From Ptiloglossa arizonensis (taxonomy: Eukaryota; Arthropoda; Insecta; Hymenoptera; Colletidae): a stretch of DNA of 64,000 nt. The translations under genes and the position numbers were made by a program. Below are positions 24,861 to 37,350 of this stretch, in pieces. The stretch lies in assembly GCF_051014685.1 (NCBI RefSeq), contig NC_135048.1, positions 25,438,543 to 25,502,542 on the forward strand, given 5' to 3'. The notes under the pieces were generated by a model. That model saw only the letters and a list, made by a program, of their open reading frames with translations, had not been told where the DNA came from and made no database searches. Position 1 is the first letter of the stretch; each line of letters opens with the position of its first letter.

Positions 24861-27800
24861 CCGAGACAAAAAATTCATTTCTCGACTCAAAACGTCCAAA
24901 AATCTCAAACTTCCATATTCGCGTATTTCCCGAGCGAATCCGTAACCAACGAAACGACGATTCGCACCCCTTATAATTTTACACGTACCGGGGCGTGTTT
25001 CAATCTCATCGAAATCCATGACCTCGGCCGGGAAAAGTGATGGACTCGGCTTGGAATGACCCGGCTCTTTATTCGATTCTTTCTACGGGGGGTTTGCAAA
25101 CTCCATTTTGTCTTCGGCTCCCGCGAAGTGTACCGTGCACCGTCTCGAGCGAGTCTCGTAAAACTGGAAAGGAATCGTCGAGGAACCGTTTTGTCGACTA
25201 CGTAGGAAAAGTGAATCGCGAGTTTAATTTTTTTTCGATCCACCCACCCCTCTCCATCCCCTCTCCATCGCCCCAATAACGATGGAAAATTGTAACCGAG
25301 ATCGGTGACATTTTCCAAAGTTCCATATTAAATATTATAACACGGCCATCGACGCGCTCGGAGCGGACGCGGTCAAACATTCCCCGGCTACGTTAAAACA
25401 CACGAACTCGAACGATCGGGCAGATTAAAAGAGCGTGTTTGCACACTGGTGTGTCGTCCCGCCGTTCAGAAAATGCCACTCTTTTTGTCGCACGCGCGAT
25501 CCGCGTCGTAATCGGCGCACCGACGTTCGACAATTCGCCCTTCAACGACACGCGGTTGGATTTCTGCTTTGACGTTGGGCGCGTGCACCGTTGACCCTTA
25601 TGCCCCGATAAACAAACGCGGACGATTTTCATTAAGAACGTCAGCCGCCAGCGATCAAATGTTTGCCAACGTTTCCGATGGACGGAGTGTCGTCTCGTCG
25701 TTCGAGACGCCCGCGAATCCCTCGCCGTAAGTGGTCTCCGGGGTCCCGGTTAACCCTTTCGTTCACGGCGTGTTAAATTTAGCACATTGGGTTTCCTACG
25801 TTTCCAGAGGGCAATTTTAACGCTGGTTTACCAACGTTTCGTGTAGTAATAAACTTTCAGCGATGAAACTAGTACGGTATTTTGTAGGTCTTGAAAATAT
25901 TGGCTTTCTTTTTGGTATTTTTTCTTTTTTTTTTTATGCTTTCTGTGAAGGAACAATCGAATTCGAATAATAAATAGGTGGTCGTGTGTACTTCGTGTAG
26001 TCTGATCGAAAGGTGTATTAGTGTTTTTTTCGGAATGATTTTTCTTTTTTAAATAATCACGAAAGTATGGATAAAACGTGTCTCGTGAGATTTTATTTAA
26101 TTTGTTCTTTACCAGGGAAAATAACGAGAAGGATTATTTGGGTTTTTTCTGTGTAATTTACGAAATTTTTTTTCTTTTTTTTTTTTTACCAAATTATTAA
26201 TGGGTATCGCGAAAACGAAAAAACTAGTGGGCGGTTTGAAGGGGACCGATAATATGGTGGAACCGCTGATGGAAAAAGAATTAAATACATATTCATACTG
26301 GATGAAGAATTTTTTTTCTTTTTTTTTTTAAAAATATTGCCACGCACTGGCCGACAATGTGCACACATTGTTGCATTTTTTACTTTTTGTTAAACAAAGA
26401 ACATTCGAATCAATATTTTCATTTCCTAATTTAAGATAAACCAGCTTGAACCCGTTTCGTATTTACTTTGCGTATTTATTGCGCAAGTTGTAAATACAGG
26501 AAATAAAACACGAAATAGAGGAGGAGAAAAAAAAGCAAAATTAAACACGTAGAAAAAAAAATGAAACAAAAGTGTAACGAAGCGGTATGCGACTGAAATT
26601 CCGTTAGAAAACCTAACCTTACATAAGTATGTAGGTACGTATCTACAATTGAACCTCATTTTTTTTTTTTTTTTTTTTGAAGACGAGTACAATTTGAATA
26701 TTTCCGAGACTCGAAAAGTTTTCCAAGGAAAGAAAAACCCGGTACGTTTATCGAAAACCACGCTAATGCAAATTTTGAAACTTCATTGTTCTTTTTGTGA
26801 GCAAAATGGCTTCACTTAATTATCTACAACCCTCGCACAAATTGAAATTTTATATGCAAACTTGGTAGAGTTCTTGTTCGATGTATAAATATTTGATAAA
26901 ATTACATTCCAATGTTCGAAAGCAATTTTTTTTAAATTTCCCTAGTATCTAGATCACTTTTGACAATCTTCAATGCCCTAATTGTACAATAAATTGTAAA
27001 TGATTCCAACCGCGTACGTGAAACTTAATTTTTCATTGCACACGACTGCAGAATTGAAACATATTTATTTTTCGTTTATATAAATGTTATTAGGTACCAG
27101 TGACGCGCTTCTCGCCTGCAATTTTAATTTATTTCCCAGCCAGTGTCCACTTGTTACAACGAGTAAAATAACAGTAATGCTCGCTTAAATTTCAATAGAG
27201 TTGTCTCGCCTAAATTACAACGTCCCATCCCCAACATTCCTCTACAACTCAGTGTCTCGAGCCGAGTGTAATCTGATCCTATGAACAAAGCAGTGAATAG
27301 ATGTATCAAGAGCGAGCGAGCGAGAAAGAAATAGTGTGCCAAGCAACGATGATCGAGCTCCTCGGGAACTTCAAAGAAACGTCGCATGCACTACGATGAA
27401 TCATCCAATCAGAAACAATTAAGTTTCTAAATTCCTCGCTCTATCTTTGCAACAATTGTGTCAACAGATCGATGAGGTCCTCCCGATTAGAACGAGTTCA
27501 AACACGCCGTAAATCGAAGATATTTTAATGTTTAATTATTTTCCATGTATTTCATCGAATATATAAATTCATTGGGAACAAAGTTCGTCCGATTTACATC
27601 GTGTTCGGACTCATTTTTACCGGGAGATCTTTTTCAATTTACCGATACCGTTATCGTAGAGATAAAGTGCAAAAAATAAAGTTTGTAATATTTATATCTA
27701 ACGGGATGATTCACCGTCCTCTGGAATGCTCGAGATCGGCCATCCCTACTCCCGCGCATTATCTCTTTCTCGCTTACATTCTCTACGTTTATTCTGTTTC

Positions 27801-27899
27801 CTCGTCGAGGGCCTCGAGAGTCGGGCTCTCGAGACAATTCCTGGAATAAAATCGCTACATCCTTCGCGATAATACCAACGCCGTCCCACGATTTACTTA
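24861..27899. other. Single-copy sequence with a CG-rich part, no gene recognised
   Basis: About 24950-25780 is CG-rich. 25900-26700 has many T or A runs (for example 26168-26188, 26658-26678). Single TTAACCCTTTCG at about 25750 resembles a piggyBac-type end but has no partner. Open frames at 27154-28086 have no recognised domain. Confidence 0.3.
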
Positions 27900-28800
27900 A
27901 ACTCAACCGAGCATTACTGTAATTGCCTTTGATGTTATTTGCAATTTTCGAAGGAGAAACATAGCATTCAAGAGTTACGATCATTTTCGTAAATTCGAAA
28001 TTTCTCCGATTTTTACGGTATACGATACTTCGTATAACCTCAAACGGTGGGTGGCGAGGTTCATTGGAACTCGAGCTCTCGAGCATTACTTTATTTCTCT
28101 TTGATGTCGTTTGTAACTCTCAAAAGAAAAAAATGTGGCAATTCAAGCGGTAGATCATTTTCGTAATTTCTAAATTCTCTCGATTTTGACAGCAGATTTC
28201 GTACCCTTCTCGGGTACATTAATACACAGTGTTGTCGGATTAAGATCTCTAATTTTCTTTAATATACTTTCGACGAAAGGAGAATTACGATACTTTTCGT
28301 AAATTCTAATTTCTCCCGAATTCGATCGCACTCGTACCCTCCTCTCGTACATTAAGACACGGTGATAGAGGTTAACAAAGATTCGAGCTCGCAAAAATTA
28401 CTTTTATCGTCTTTAATACTATTTGCAACTTTCTACGACAGGAGGATTACGAAACTTTTCGTAAATTCTAGTTTCCCTCGATTTCGATCGCATTCGTACC
28501 CTCCTAGCCTACATTAAAACACGGTGATACAGATTGACAAGATTCGAGCTCGCAAAAATTACTTTTATCGTCTTTAATACTATTTGCAACTTTCGACGAA
28601 AGGAGGATTACGAAACTTTTCGTAAATTCTAGTTTCCCTCGATTTCGATCGCATTCGTACCTTCCTGGCCTATATTAAAACACGATGATACAGATTAACA
28701 AGATTGCTCGACGAAAGAAGGGTTACGGTACTTTTCGTAAATTTTAAATTCCCTCGATTTCGACCGCGTTTCGTACACTCTCGCGTATATTAAAACTCGG
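27900..28800. repeat. Tandem array of about 115-167 bp units
   Basis: TTTTCGTAAATTC recurs near 27987, 28152, 28293, 28457, 28618 and 28733. ATTCGAGCTCGCAAAAATTA occurs at 28381 and 28542, 161 bp apart. Units share TTAATACTATTTGCAACTTTC and GTACCCTCCT blocks. Confidence 0.88.
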
Positions 28801-29739
28801 AGACGAAAGGGACGAGGGGGCGGGGTTAACGAGCGTCGCAAGAACACGGGAGATGATCGTGCCGCGGAGGAGATCCGTGCTCGATTACGATAAATCCCGG
28901 GGCGCGGTAGACGCAAAGTAATCGGCGTAAAAACGGAGCGGCGGTGGGGGGAAGAGGTGGATGTGGGGTGGGGGGACAGTGGTCCTCCCCACTCCCGTCC
29001 AGCCCCTCCATCAACGTTACGGGCTCAGTCGCGCAGAAATCGTCCCCGTGCTAACCGGCGCGATCAAGAATAGGGAATAATGCGGGGCGTAATAGTCTCG
29101 TCGGATACCATGCGCTCCGTCCCGCGCGGAGTCGCCGGACCAATTTGCAAATAATTCGAAATTTACCGGGCGGGGAACTGTGCCATTTGCCTGTGGAATA
29201 TTTGATCGTCCGATTGAACGATTTCCTCCCCATCCCTGTCCCACGGTCCGACCGGATAAAATATTCCGCCGGGAAAAGCGATTACATACGTCGCGTAATC
29301 ATGATCCGCATGAATGAAACCGTTAGAAGAGCCACCCTAAACCCCCCACCACCCACCACCTCCCCCCGCCGTGGCCGTTCGGCCTCGTTGTTCGGATGGA
29401 TTTTCTCGTTGGCTCTTTTTGTCGCTTCGACGGGACAGAATTTCCTCTTCTTGTCGGCCGTTGGCCATCGTGCTGCGCGCAATGTGCTGCGCGCGTTCAC
29501 GGAAATTCGATTCTACGATTTTTATTTACCGTGGACGGATCGTGGATACGCTCCGAAAAAGGCGATCCCGTAAGTAATGCGGATCCGGCGAAGAATTATT
29601 GGGAATTACGAGGCGGAACGAAATCCAATTGTTACGGTTTATATTAGGTTCGGGACGTATATATATATATACATATATGTATGTGTATATATATTCTCGG
29701 AACCGAAAAGGGTTTTTCAAGAGGTTGAAGAGGGGGATC
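28801..29739. other. CG-rich single-copy sequence, no gene recognised
   Basis: Contains G-rich (28940-28985) and C-rich (29338-29370) tracts, and a (TA)n run near 29657-29692. Open frames of up to 142 codons overlap on both strands, which is expected of CG-rich sequence. It could hold a promoter or unrecognised exon. Confidence 0.3.
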
Positions 29740-29879
29740 GGTGGAAAAATTGCGGTTACAGAGTGGGGGGAGTCGGTAGAAAAATTGCGATCGCGGAGTG
29801 GGGGGAGTCGGTGGAAAAATTGCGATCGCGGAGTGGGGGGAGTCGTTGGAAAAATTGCGGTCACGGAGCGGGGGAAGCG
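29740..29879. repeat. 35 bp G-rich minisatellite, four units
   Basis: Four consecutive units of GGTGGAAAAATTGCGATCGC plus GGAGTGGGGGGAGTC with few differences. Because 35 is not a multiple of three, the same peptide motif (GKIA, KLRSRSGG, EKLR) appears in all three frames, a sign that these open frames are not genes. Confidence 0.95.
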
Positions 29880-32389
29880 TACACATCGAGGACGTTTCAA
29901 GGTCGTTTGTCATTTTTCAAAGCAGTGCTTCTTCCCTGGAGACCCGCCGGATCGGAAACCGGTCGGACAGGGGTCGCCGGTGAAATCAATATGGAGGCGA
30001 TAAAATAAAGAATTTGCTTCTCGGGGTACTGAATCGGTAATCGAATCTCGTTGAGGGGAATCGGGATGTTTTTTTTTCTTTTTTTTTTTTGCCGGACGTT
30101 GGCGTCGAAAAATGATTCTAAGAAGTTTATTCATCGTTTCGCTATCGGGTAGATGCGTTCGTTCGGTGAATATTGTTAAATACAGACGATACGATACTCG
30201 AGTTCGTGATCGTTTCTCCCCGTAATACATAGTTTCCCCGATTAATTTTTAATTCCCGTACTGCGCCGTTTCGAATCTTCCCGAGGATCTCCGCGTTTCA
30301 GTTTCCGACTTCGTTAGTATGGGCAGAGTTCTATCCCCCTTGCGGGATAAAGGGAAATAGACAAAAGTAATTCCGCGAAAGCGGGGAAAAAAAAAAAAAA
30401 AAAAAAAAACAAATTTACCCCGGCCGTGGATAATTCTCGTTACGGTCGAGCGTCCGTCCGTGAGGTGCATCTCGTTTATCAAATAAAAATTCCCGATCGG
30501 GTGAAGTTGGAAATTAATTCCTCGTTCGGTTCCGATCGTTGTATCCGTGCTGATAATCGGTGTACACGTTCTTTGATTCGTGATTCGAGCGATCGGTTTC
30601 TCCATTTCCGTGTGCGTTGTAACTTTTTACAATTTAGCTCCTTATCGATGAAAGAAAGAAAATAAAAATAAGAAAAAACCACTTGAGACGCTCGTATCGA
30701 AAACGAAAGAAATTAATTATATTTCCCGCCATTTCTCTAACCGTGGCGCTCGTTCGGTAATATTCTTCGTACGCGAAAACAAAGTATCGTTTGCCGATCG
30801 AGTAACGAGTCTCGAGGCAAGAAAAATATGAAAACGTTTAAAGTTGCCTCTCGTACGGTTCGCGGTTCTACCGTGACGCACAAGGGAAATCGTACAATTA
30901 TTTACCCGGAGATATTATTTATCGCGGAGAAGCCATTTATCGTTATAAAAATCGACGCGGTGGATCGAATACGAGCTTGTTTCGTTGTATCGAAGCGAAC
31001 GTGGGATTATTCGACGGGTCGGGGGGGAGATCTGACGTGTTCCTTCGTTTCTTTCATTTCCCCTGTTATCAGAAAATACTCGATTCCGGGAGCGTATCGA
31101 TGAAATCAAAGAAAGGATTGAAGGAACACCGGTGAATCGTCGTCGTTGGATTAATCTATCAAAAAATTCCACTTTCCCGATCACGAAGAAAATTCGTTCC
31201 GCCTGGAATCGGTGATAGGAGGGGGAAGAGAGAAAGAGAGAGAAAAAAAAAAATTCCACCCCCCTCCTACGCCCATTTCGTACCGAATCTACGATTCACT
31301 TCGGACGTACGACTTCGTCAATAATGTCGTTCGAGAACCCTCTTAAATTCGAGCGTACGATCCGTTGTAAACCCGCGGTATTGCGAAAACTGTCAGCCGT
31401 GGGTACGATCTATCCCTTACTCTATTTGAACTGATTTCCATAATTCTATATATCTGAGAGAAACTCCGTGGGTATCCAGCACGGAACTTCGGTCGCGGTA
31501 CACTTTGAATGAATTATTTTGTGTACGCAGGTTCATGGAGCCTAGTAATAATTCCACGTCAAATATGTATCGCGCATCGGACGTGGATTATATTTTCACG
31601 AGAATTCGACGAATTCGTACGGTTTCAGGACCGTGGAGAAACGTTGGAGAGTCGTCTAGATTCGAATCGGTGCGTCACGACCACTCTGTGCGGGAATCTC
31701 GCTATCCCATTTATTTTGCATAAGCGCGAACGCCTATGGGCGTTCACCGCACGTGGCGATCTGTCCGTGAACGTTCGAAATTTCGAAATGATCGATCGAT
31801 CACGTAATGGACCTACGAAACCGAACCGTGCGTCTACGAGACGATGAACGATGTTTCGATCCGTTAAATATTTTACACAACACGATTTTCTAGAATCAAC
31901 GAACAATGATTTGTGTACGTTGCAGCGAATAATTGATTTATTCAACGTATAAATCGTATAAACGTTTTCGTGTCCTTTTGTAGGTTACTCTCTGGATACA
32001 ATAGTTAACGCATCTACGAAATTATAACGAATGATACATCGATACGCATTCGAATCTATATTTCCACCGAATTTGCGGATACACGGTCGCCACGGTGGAT
32101 TATTAACGAAGAAACTAGACGATTTGAAGGGTGAAAAGAAACAAAACGCTCCTCGGGTACGTATGTTGTTTTACTGCGCGTAAAAAATTCCTTTTCACGC
32201 GTTTCACGCAGGGGACCCAAAACCGTGGGCCGAAACGTAGAAATATTAAAAAGTCCGTTTGATTTGATATTCGCGCTACTTCGCCAGTCCGATGTAATTA
32301 TTTGTTTCGCGGTGTCACGGGCTACCTATACTTAACAATGAAGAATTCCTCTGTGCTCGAGAAAAATATTCTGTTCACGTTACTTTTTC
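29880..32389. other. Single-copy sequence, no gene recognised
   Basis: A-rich run at 30386-30411 and T-rich runs near 30068-30090. Open frames up to 118 codons on both strands without recognised domains. Confidence 0.3.
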
Positions 32390-32760
32390 TATATTTATAT
32401 AATATTACGTTTGTGTACATATTGTACAATATTACGTTTGTATACTGTAATATTATATTGTATACTTGTATAAGGTAATATTATATTTAATATTATGTTT
32501 AATATAATATTACGTTTATATACATTATGTTTGTAATGTAATGTAATATTATATTTAATATCACGTTTAATATAATATTAATATAATACTATATTTATAT
32601 ACATATTAATATAATACTATGTTTATATACATATTAATATAATATTAATATAATACCATGTTTATATACATATTAATATAATATTAATGTAATACTATGT
32701 TTATATACATATCAATATAACATTAATGTAATACTATGTTTATATTACGTTATACGTGCA
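32390..32760. repeat. AT-rich repeat region (TATTACGTTTATATAC type)
   Basis: Short degenerate repeats of AATATTACGTTTGTATAC and TATATACATATTAATATAATAC fill the stretch. Last part is a regular array of about 36-40 bp units. Confidence 0.85.
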
Positions 32761-33221
32761 TGTGCAACGTTGCATCGACCGAACCTAGATCATCAACGAC
32801 GATAGTCCAACACTTTACACAACACGTACAAACATTATCGATTTCCCTCCGATCGAAATTTTCTTTCAAGATAGCCTCCGATCGGTGCACGTTCCACCCT
32901 ATTCTCCCCGTTCGAGGATAATATGTTTCGCGTTAATTAAACCGTGTTACACTCGTCCCTAAATTGGAATGTCTGTTTCTTCCGTACGAGGATAAATTAC
33001 CAGTTACCTGGGCGTAAAACTTGGATTCGATAACGATCGTTCGAACAAAGTCGCGATGGGACCAAGGTTTCGATGGTGTGTGTTAAAGATTCAAACAAAT
33101 CGGATCTCTTTAACATTAAGTTCACAGGGCGCGTTATTTTTACGCGTTTCGATCGATGAGCATAAATACAGAAACCGTGTACATTTTTCTTCTACTACTC
33201 GAACTGGCTTTTATCCAATTT
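32761..33221. other. Single-copy sequence, nothing recognised
   Basis: No repeat or supported gene. Confidence 0.4.
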
Positions 33222-33240
33222 TACGAGAGACAAATATATA

Positions 33241-33280
<40 letters not shown>

Positions 33281-33560
33281 TACCGAAATTCATTTTCTTC
33301 CAAGCTTTCTAATTTCATAATTCTCCGTGTACCTGTCTCTTTTCTATACGCGTCAATTCGACAGACTGACTTTTATCTATTTAACGAGAGACGAATATAC
33401 ATCGAAATTCATTTTCTTCCAAGCTCTTTAATTTCATAATTCTCCGTATACCTGTCTCTTTTCGATACGCGTCAATTCGACCGACTGACTTTTATCCGTT
33501 TAACGAGAGACGAATATACATCGAAATTCATTTTCTTCCAAGCTTTCCAATTTTATAATT
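33222..33560. repeat. 119 bp tandem repeat (three units) with a (TA)n expansion
   Basis: ACGAGAGACRAATATA followed by CGAAATTCATTTTCTTCCAA starts units at about 33222, 33384 and 33503. In the first unit a TA microsatellite (33234-33276) has expanded between these two blocks. Confidence 0.9.
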
Positions 33561-33719
33561 CTCTGTGTGGTGAGCTTATTTCTTTCCAAGAAGCGTAAAT
33601 TTGGCCCAAGAAATATCCGTAAAGCTAGTGTTAATAATTTGCACTCGATGACTTTCTCAGTCGGTCCAAATAGCAATTCGATACGATTTTATAATCGTAT
33701 AACACTCGGTGGTATTTTA

Positions 33720-33852
33720 TTCGGTTGCTCGGAAAGTAATTTCGTTTTCCAAAATGGAGATTATATAATTTCATAAAAGGTTTATACGGTCTAAAAAAAA
33801 TCGTGTTTCATTTTCATCGAACAAAAACGAAACCACTTTTCGAACAATTCAA
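33720..33852 (+). mobile_element. Mariner-type MITE, copy 2
   Basis: 133 bp bounded by TA on each side. Left end TTCGGTTGCTCGGAAAGTAA, right end the inverted form. Contains CCAAAATGGAGA and TCGTGTTTCATTTTCA, shared with the other copies. Confidence 0.85.
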
Positions 33853-34244
33853 TACATTCTTGAATTAATAGATCTCTGAATTATTAATCTATTGCTCCAA
33901 TTTTTCGATTTCTTATATCTAATATTATTCACTGCTTCCATTTTCTCTGTCGTTAATTTCCTCGCGAATACAATTGATCTTGTTGTTTAAAATTACATTC
34001 ATCTTCGTTTCAACTAATTTCACTTTCGTAATCTATTTCTTTAGGGCTTCTGAACTTACGAAACTATAATACTTTTGCCACGAGACGTTGTCGAATTATA
34101 GTTTGGTAATTAAACAACATTGATATTAAATATCTCCATTTTCAGGTGCAATGTGTCATATTTACTAATAAAGAACACAAAGAGCTAAGGAACTTATTCG
34201 CGAACTAATACTGTGCTCCAATCATTAGGAGATTACAAAATTTA

Positions 34245-34382
34245 TTAGATTGTTTGGAAAGTCGTTTTTTTTTTTTTTTTTTTTTTTAAGAAAATGAAAC
34301 ACGATTTTTTTAGAGCGTATAAACATTTTATTAAATTATATATTCTCCATTTTGGAAAACGAAATGACTCCGAACAACCCAA
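34245..34382 (-). mobile_element. Mariner-type MITE, copy 3
   Basis: 138 bp bounded by TA on each side, inverted relative to the copy 390 bp upstream. It has a T-run (34266-34288) near its left end. Confidence 0.85.
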
Positions 34383-34454
34383 TAGTATAAATAAAAAGAC
34401 TAAGTGGTTCACAATGGTTCGAAGGCGGAAAAAAGTCCAATTTTTCAATTAAGA

Positions 34455-34690
34455 AATGAATTTTTGCAATGCAGTTCCATAGTAGAATACTTGACGTACG
34501 AAAAGTAATCAAATTTTTTGAAAAATGTCTTACAGTTTGTGAGAAATATAATGTCAAAGTTGAAGTACAGAATAGATGCTACATAATGACATAATGTTAA
34601 GATTACAAGTAACTGACAACATTTAGCGAAAAAAAGTTTGAATAATTTAATTGTACACATCAAAATGAAATATGCAACGTACATTAAATC
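34455..34690. repeat. Direct repeat, copy 1 of 2 (about 240 bp)
   Basis: From GAATTTTTGCAATGCAGTTC through TTTAATTGTACACATCAAAA matches 35110-35345 with few differences. Not recognised as a known element. Minus-strand open frames in both copies share the peptide LFFAKCCQLLVILTLCHYVA with minor changes, by virtue of the duplication. Confidence 0.9.
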
Positions 34691-35109
34691 AACAATTTAT
34701 TGCTTTCAGTAGAATAAAAATTTAACAAAAGAGAATTCTTATTCGACCATAATTAGATATTACTTTTTAGCGTCAGTGAGCGGTGTTTAACTTTGTACCG
34801 ATTGTTCAATAAACTTTAAAGAACATATCTAAACAAGTTCCAGCTGCGTAAATTTACAAATCCGGTAATACGATCAATTTTTCTGAAAACTGTCAAAATC
34901 TACGCTTCAATAGTACGTAATCAAATATTTAAACAAACGAATATTGTTTTCCTCGGAGAAACGATTCGATTTGTAGAACCCTTATTAATTTTCAAGTCCG
35001 CCATATTCTTTCCATTAAATACTTATTATCGTCGCGAATTCGGGCAACTAATTCCTAATAAATAAATTCAATATCTCCCGAATACTCTAGCAACATACGA
35101 CAATAAAAT

Positions 35110-35345
35110 ATGAATTTTTGCAATGCAGTTCCATAGTAGGATACTTGACGTACGAAAAGTAATAAAATTGTTTGAAAAATGTCTTATAATTTGTGACAAA
35201 TATAATGTCAAATTTGAAGTACAGAATAGATGCTACATAATGACATAATGTTAAGATTACAAGTAAGTGACAACATTCAGCAAAAAAAAAGTTTGAATAA
35301 TTTAATTGTATACATAAAAATGAAATACGTAACGTACACAAAATT
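35110..35345. repeat. Direct repeat, copy 2 of 2 (about 240 bp)
   Basis: Second copy of 34455-34690, about 655 bp downstream in the same orientation. The spacer between them is not repeated. Confidence 0.9.
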
Positions 35346-36375
35346 AACAAATACGACAATCGTTTAAAACGACCATTCAACAAACTCTACCACACCGTTC
35401 CTTCCAAATTTCCATCTCGAACTCGCGATCTCAACGACCACGTGAACATTCGTACACCAATTTGATGAATTTCATCAATTCATCGTATCAGTCCCCGTAA
35501 CGACGTTCCGTAATTTTTACCAGACACATCCACCGTGTTTCGAGTCACCGTGAACCGTGAACCGATCGAGAATGACCGTCTCCGGCTCGCGAACGTTTAA
35601 AATTTCAAAATGACCGGGCCGCGTCCAGCACGCTCTAGTATTCGCGGCACGTGATCGAGTTACGTGTTTCGCGGCCCGGATGGAACAAGTGTCTCATGAA
35701 TGGTGCATTCGTTTTCGTCCCGAAAACGATGTCTGAACTTTGTTAATTTCGCGAACGGTTAGCGATCGCGATAACACACACCAGGTAGTAGGGGTAGATG
35801 GAGGGGATGGGGTCCACCTCTACCTCCTCCATGCCCTCCGTCCCCCCACTCCTCCAGTTCTCCCTCGACACGACGTTTGCGTGTACATTTCTGATTACGG
35901 AGATCGCGCGCGGCTTAATTCCACGTGACACGGCCGCGCGCAGTTTTCAGCTGGGGCCTCTCCGCGCGTGTTCCACCCTTTCGCGATCCTTTCTTTCTTT
36001 CGTCCGCCTCTTATCTGGCGCGCCAATAACCGGGTATGTGTGTCGCTCGATAAGTTGCATTGTTCCTGTTGGCTGGTTGCTAGTCGGGGTTTATCGGAGA
36101 GAAAGCAACTCCGGGTGAAATTCGTCGTGCAAACGTTTTTCTTCTTTTTCTTCTCCCCTCTCTCTCTCTCTCTCTCGTGCGCGCGCTCTCTCTTCTGCTC
36201 TGTGTTTACGTTTTTCTTTTTTTTCTCTCTCTCTCTTCTTTCGTTCTTTCTCTTTTTTCGTTTTCGATCCCCACCACTTTTTCTCTCCCCCGCGAATCGT
36301 CGGGACCACTTTGGCCCCGCGATCGAGGCTTTAACCAGGCCTTTCCCGGCTACCATTTGGACGAAGGTACCGATT
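35346..36375. other. CG-rich single-copy block with CT tracts, no gene recognised
   Basis: CG-rich from about 35390 to 36370 with CT-rich runs at 36157-36177 and 36220-36260, which could bind GAGA-type factors. The 174-codon (35968-36492) open frame is low-complexity Ser/Leu/Phe from these tracts. Promoter-like in composition but no gene is seen on either side. Confidence 0.3.
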
Positions 36376-37350
36376 CTACTTTTTTTTTTTGGCCCTTTTT
36401 TTTACCTACTCTCTCGTTTTTACAATGACGCGCGCGTATACTTGCGTTGTTCGATAAGAAATGACGCTATTAGAGTCGTTCTATTTTTCTAAAAATGATA
36501 CTACTGTTTGACGAATATGTGTGAAGTCTCATACAAATCTGTTGATTCGTATATTTATAATTCGAAGTCGAAGTGTCCAATTTTTTTTTTTTTTGAATGG
36601 AAAGAATTGATTATTGAACAGTGATAAAGTTTTTATTTTTAGAAGGTGTAACACCGAAACAAGTTTATGAACAATTGTTAAAATTCTATTTTTCTTTTTT
36701 GGACTTTTTTTTTACCTACTCTCTCTTTTTTACAATGACGCGCGCGTATACTTGCGTTGTTCGATAAGAAATGACGCTATTAGACTCGTTCTATTTTTCT
36801 AAAAATGATACTACTGTTTGACGAACATGTGTGAAATCTCATACAAACCTATTGATTCCTATATTTATAGTTGTTCAAAGTCAAAGTGTCATAGTATTTT
36901 TTTTTTACAATGGAAAGAATTAAATATTAAACAGTGATAAAATTTTTACTTTCGGAAGGTGTAGCACCGAAACAAGTTCACGAACGATTGTTAAAAGTGT
37001 ACAATTCTATTTTTTTTCTTTGGTCCTTTTTTTTTACCTACTCTCTCTTTTTTACAATAACGCGCGCGTATATTTGCGTTGTTCGATAAGTTTTGTCGTT
37101 CGATAAGAAATTACGCTATTAGACTCGTTGTTCTATTTTTTTTTTAAATTATACTACTGTTTGACGAACATGTGTGAAGTCTTATACAAATCTGCTCATT
37201 CGTATATTTACAATTCGAAGTCGAAGTGTCGTAGTATTTTTTTTTTTTAGCAATTAAAAGAATTGAATATCGAGCAGTGATAAAAATTTTACTTTGGAAG
37301 GTGTAGCACTGAAACAAGTTTACGAACGATTGTTAAAAGTGTACGAGGAC
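36376..37350 (+). repeat. Three tandem copies of a mariner 5' end (about 315 bp each)
   Basis: Units at about 36376, 36689 and 37009 each contain a T-rich start, ACGCGCGCGTATA, GTTCGATAAG, and then the beginning of a mariner transposase reading frame (MERID-type start at 36597 and 36910; the third, near 37255, has lost its ATG). Each reaches EGV-PKQVYE-LLK, part of the N-terminal helix-turn-helix. Only the third continues into the transposase body. Confidence 0.8.

Noticed and set aside
25750..25775. TTAACCCTTTCGTTCACGG resembling a piggyBac-type end
   Set aside because: No matching inverted end with TTAA was found nearby.
29577..30008. 143-codon open frame containing GKIA/KLRSRSGG repeats
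   Set aside because: The 35 bp minisatellite shifts frame each unit, so the same motifs appear in all three frames; not a protein gene.
35968..36492. 174-codon open frame with Ser/Leu/Phe runs
   Set aside because: Arises from CT and T tracts; low complexity and overlapped by an equally long minus-strand frame.
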